A stretch of 8,807 bases of DNA from Treponema sp. Its GTDB lineage: Bacteria > Spirochaetota > Spirochaetia > Treponematales > Breznakiellaceae. Positions 7,304 to 8,807 of this stretch are shown one piece after another. The stretch covers positions 1-8,807 of the forward strand of contig JAIRZS010000299.1 in NCBI GenBank assembly GCA_031267115.1, read 5' to 3'. Position 1 is the first letter of the stretch. Every line of letters starts with the position of its first letter. The position numbers were made by a program, and so were the translations under genes. The notes under the pieces are model-generated. The model did no database searches, had not been told where the DNA came from, and saw only the letters and a list, made by a program, of their open reading frames with translations.

Positions 7304-7384
7304 GTAACTATTCAGTCATAGTGCGATTTGAGAACTTTTCTTGTTCTCCAATGCTTTAACCCCCACAGGCAGCTGAATAGTTAC
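7304..7384. mobile_element. 81-bp MITE with IS66-like ends
   Basis: Perfect 12-bp terminal inverted repeats GTAACTATTCAG (7304-7315) and CTGAATAGTTAC (7373-7384) bound an 81-bp segment. The flanks TTATCGGC (7296-7303) and TTATTGGC (7385-7392) are an 8-bp target duplication with one mismatch. Ends starting GTAA with 8-bp duplications are typical of IS66-family elements, so it may be mobilised in trans by one. Internally GAGAAC-TTTTCTT-GTTCTC (7330-7348) forms a hairpin that extends by ATT/AAT beyond one mismatch. No protein is encoded. It lies exactly at the stop codon of the upstream minus-strand gene. Confidence 0.75.
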
Positions 7385-8035
7385 TTATTGGCGGCTAATA
7401 GATGCGTAAAGATTCTCCTCGGCAAAAAGCGCGGCAAGCTCCTGGGCCATAGCGCGGGTAAAGTACAAAGTAACCTGGGCGGAATTGTTCTTGGGATTAA
7501 CGTAGGTATCCTTCGCCTCGTTCTGGGTAACGGTAAAGTAGGGGTTGCGGTCCTTAAAAAGATAGCCGAAATCAAGGCGCGACTGGCCCCTGGACCGGTT
7601 GGAAAAACTCAGCGCCCACCAGTGGATCAGTATTTCGGATTTCCCGTAAACATTGCGCTTGCCCGAACTCAGAAACCCCCTGGGCAGATCGCGGGCCTCA
7701 TAACTCGCCTCGTATTGGGCGAGGGCGCCGATAAAGCCGTCCCGGGCCCTGGCCGTCCAGTACTGCCGGTTGTGGGTCCCGCCTGCCGACTGGAATTCCA
7801 GCGTGACTATATCGTTCGTGCCGTCGTAAACAGCGGCGGCGCTTTCCTTTGCAACTTTCGAAGAGAACGCCTTGATAATACCCACGTCAACGTTTCCCAG
7901 GGCGACAGAACCGGCGCCCGAATCATCCGTCAAAAAGTCGTCGTTTTCGCCAACAAAAGAGGCGGTTTTATTGGAAGCGCACGAAACGCCCCCCCAAACA
8001 AGGACGGCAAGCAGCGGGAAAAAATACATCTTCAT
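7385..8035 (-). CDS. Predicted lipoprotein of unknown function
   Basis: A 216-aa protein not recognised as a named family. The N-terminus MKMYFFPLLAVLVWGGVSC is a signal peptide with a relaxed lipobox (GVSC) and C19 as the probable lipidated residue; SNK follows. The mature part begins with an acidic linker (about 29-43). It continues with a predicted mixed alpha/beta domain containing aromatic-rich strands (SEILIHWWALSFSN; LDFGYLFKDRNPYFTV; AQVTLYFTRAMAQEL). AGGGG about 7 bases upstream supports the ATG at 8035. The stop codon TAA falls inside the right-hand target duplication of the miniature element, so insertion preserved the reading frame. Without that element it would end 6 bases before the carboxypeptidase gene, suggesting an original operon of two envelope lipoproteins. 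Confidence 0.75.
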   Translation of the reverse strand: MKMYFFPLLAVLVWGGVSCASNKTASFVGENDDFLTDDSGAGSVALGNVDVGIIKAFSSKVAKESAAAVYDGTNDIVTLEFQSAGGTHNRQYWTARARDGFIGALAQYEASYEARDLPRGFLSSGKRNVYGKSEILIHWWALSFSNRSRGQSRLDFGYLFKDRNPYFTVTQNEAKDTYVNPKNNSAQVTLYFTRAMAQELAALFAEENLYASISRQ

Positions 8036-8098
8036 AACTAACCCCTACCATAAAAACGGAAAATTTTCAAGTCCCCGATCCTGTTTTGCTGCCGTTCT

Positions 8099-8159
8099 GC
8101 GGGGGGCCTGTTACCGTACGGGCAGCCCCGGCAAACGCAGGCCCGTCCGGCCCCCCTGC
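8099..8159. other. Strong GC-rich stem-loop in the intergenic region
   Basis: GCGGGGGGCC (8099-8108) pairs with GGCCCCCC-T-GC (8149-8159) with one bulged base. Inside, ACGGGC (8118-8123) pairs with GCCCGT (8141-8146). No T-tract follows on either strand, so it is not a standard intrinsic terminator. It lies upstream of the minus-strand lipoprotein gene and about 80 bases before the intron insertion. The rest of 8036-8205 shows nothing recognisable. Confidence 0.5.
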
Positions 8160-8205
8160 GCTCCAGCCTTGCCGCTTACGGCGTCAAGTCTTCCGCTACC
8201 CCCCA

Positions 8206-8243
8206 GGTGTACGCATATGATGCCGGTGTACGCATATGGTGCC
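8206..8243 (+). repeat. 19-bp tandem duplication across the intron 5' junction
   Basis: Two adjacent 19-base units, 8206-8224 and 8225-8243, are identical except for one base (A8220 versus G8239). Each contains GGTGTACGCATATG followed by ATGCC or GTGCC. The second unit runs from the putative 5' exon into the first five bases of the intron copy starting at 8239. Confidence 0.75.
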
Positions 8244-8641
8244 AGGTTGCGACACGAAGCTCGTGAAAGGAGGAAAACAGGAGAAACCTTTCGAGATGAC
8301 CTAGTGAGAACCACGGGGAACCGTGCGTCTCATCCAGAAGGATTTGAGCAAAATCACTGGAAGCGAGTCTTGCATGGGCTTTGGCGACAAAGTTTGTGAA
8401 GACGTAGACAGCGGGCACAAAAGCCGCGTAATTGAACCCCGAAATAATGCTGATCGTAGCAGGCTTTCAGTATCTAGGCGATGGGAGCGACCGTGAGCCG
8501 TACGTTAAGCGAGTACGGACACCGCTGCCGGGGTCGGAGGACGGGGCAAATGTGCAGGAGGTCATACGGGAACGTGTGAGAACTCATTAACTCTTGGCGA
8601 ACAAACCGCAGTAGGGAGAAAGCGGGTAACAAGTGTCCCGG

Positions 8642-8674
8642 CCCCCCAGTTATAGCCGCCTTGGACATGGGGGG
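8642..8674 (+). promoter_or_regulatory. Hairpin covering the maturase start codon (domain IV-like)
   Basis: CCCCCCA (8642-8648) pairs with TGGGGGG (8668-8674), extended past a bulged A by GT (8649-8650) with AC (8665-8666). The 3' arm contains the ATG at 8667-8669. In known group II introns the domain IVa hairpin masks the maturase start and binds the maturase; this position fits that role, by inference. Confidence 0.4.
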
Positions 8675-8714
8675 GAGGCGAAAAAAAAAGCGCAACACGA
8701 AACAACAAGAGTAA
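8667..8714 (+). pseudogene. Start of a group II intron maturase frame, cut off
   Basis: ATG at 8667 opens a short basic frame, MGGRRKKKRNTKQQE, ending at TAA 8712-8714, eight bases before the second intron copy. Its place after the domain I to III-like region and its Lys/Arg-rich character fit the N-terminus of an intron-encoded reverse transcriptase. A run of nine As at 8681-8689 could have caused a frameshift. The rest of the gene is absent or lies beyond the second copy. The identification is tentative. Confidence 0.35.
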
Positions 8715-8722
8715 ACGCAAAG

Positions 8723-8807
8723 GTGCCAGGTTGCGACACGAAGCTCGTGAAAGAAGGAAGACAGGAGAAACCTTTCGAAATGACCTAATGAGAACCACGG
8801 GAACCGT
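8723..8807 (+). mobile_element. Second group II intron copy, 5' end, truncated by window edge
   Basis: 85 bases match 8239-8324 with four substitutions and one single-base deletion, about 94% identity, and begin at the same GTGCC 5' end. The base before both copies is G, and both are preceded by an ACGCA-containing sequence (ACGCATATG; ACGCAAAG). This suggests a related insertion target. Same orientation as the first copy; it continues past the window. Confidence 0.75.

Larger units (their letters stand above)
8239..8722 (+). mobile_element. Group II intron, 5' portion (domain I and following), interrupted
   Basis: The segment begins GTGCCAGGTTGCGACACGAAG, close to the GUGYG 5' end of group II introns. 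It continues with sequence I recognise as resembling bacterial group II domain I: GGAGAAACC, the AACCACGGGGAACCGTG stretch and GCAGGAGGTC...GGAACGTG. A hairpin pairs 8498-8503 with 8513-8518, extended by 8493-8495 with 8520-8522. No domain V candidate with the expected GAAA loop is seen before 8722, and no domain VI, so the 3' part is missing from this stretch. The 5' end recurs at 8723, which helps to place the junction. The intron class cannot be settled from this part, and EBS/IBS pairing was not resolved. Confidence 0.7.

Noticed and set aside
7328..8041. 237-aa plus-strand open frame opposite the lipoprotein gene
   Set aside because: It is antisense to a gene with a signal peptide and a good ribosome binding site, and it starts inside the miniature element.
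8206..8243. CRISPR-like or regulatory direct repeat
   Set aside because: There are only two directly adjacent units with no spacers; a local duplication at the intron junction is simpler.
7872..8399. 175-aa plus-strand open frame entering the intron
   Set aside because: It crosses from an antisense region through the intergenic stem-loop into structured intron RNA and has no protein-like features.
8493..8522. Possible group II domain V hairpin
   Set aside because: The CCGTAC/GTACGG stem has a 9-base loop without GAAA and lies upstream of the apparent maturase start, so it is more likely part of domain I.

Overview
The window looks like a chromosomal stretch of a fairly GC-rich spirochaete, most plausibly a Treponema of the termite-gut type. 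This rests on three things: a long protein resembling the spirochaete-restricted DUF5312 family, two lipoproteins with the relaxed lipoboxes spirochaetes tolerate, and a cyclic-nucleotide-fold protein fused to TPR repeats. The assignment is an inference from memory of protein families, not from a database search.

Layout. Bases 18-2611 (minus strand) hold a two-gene operon: a DUF5312-like protein, then a PgeF/YfiH-type laccase-fold protein that overlaps it by ATGA. Bases 2612-2997 are a divergent intergenic region packed with near-perfect hairpins, including an apparent three-way junction; a plausible promoter for the rightward genes lies at its right edge. Bases 2998-4618 (plus) encode two cyclic-nucleotide-binding-fold proteins one base apart. 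The first has lost the ligand-binding residues and carries TPRs. The second is a Crp/Fnr-type regulator with an intact binding motif. A MATE exporter follows at 4658-6133. Bases 6134-6377 are a convergent intergenic region with nested inverted repeats. Bases 6378-8035 (minus) hold two predicted lipoprotein genes: an upstream lipoprotein of unknown function and a downstream VanY-like D,D-carboxypeptidase.

Mobile DNA. An 81-bp miniature element (7304-7384) with 12-bp perfect terminal inverted repeats and an imperfect 8-bp target duplication sits exactly at the stop codon of the upstream lipoprotein gene. Removing it restores a 6-base gap between the two lipoprotein genes, so it appears to have split a compact operon. 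From 8239 to the end there are two copies, about 94% identical where they can be compared, of the 5' part of what looks like a group II intron. The second copy begins just after the apparent start of the first one's maturase reading frame, which suggests a nested intron (twintron) or a pile-up of truncated introns. The window ends inside the second copy.

How the genes may work together. PgeF-like and VanY-like proteins both point to peptidoglycan maintenance, and the cyclic-nucleotide pair looks like a small sensory and regulatory module. The most unusual DNA is non-coding: the hairpin array, the miniature element and the stacked introns.
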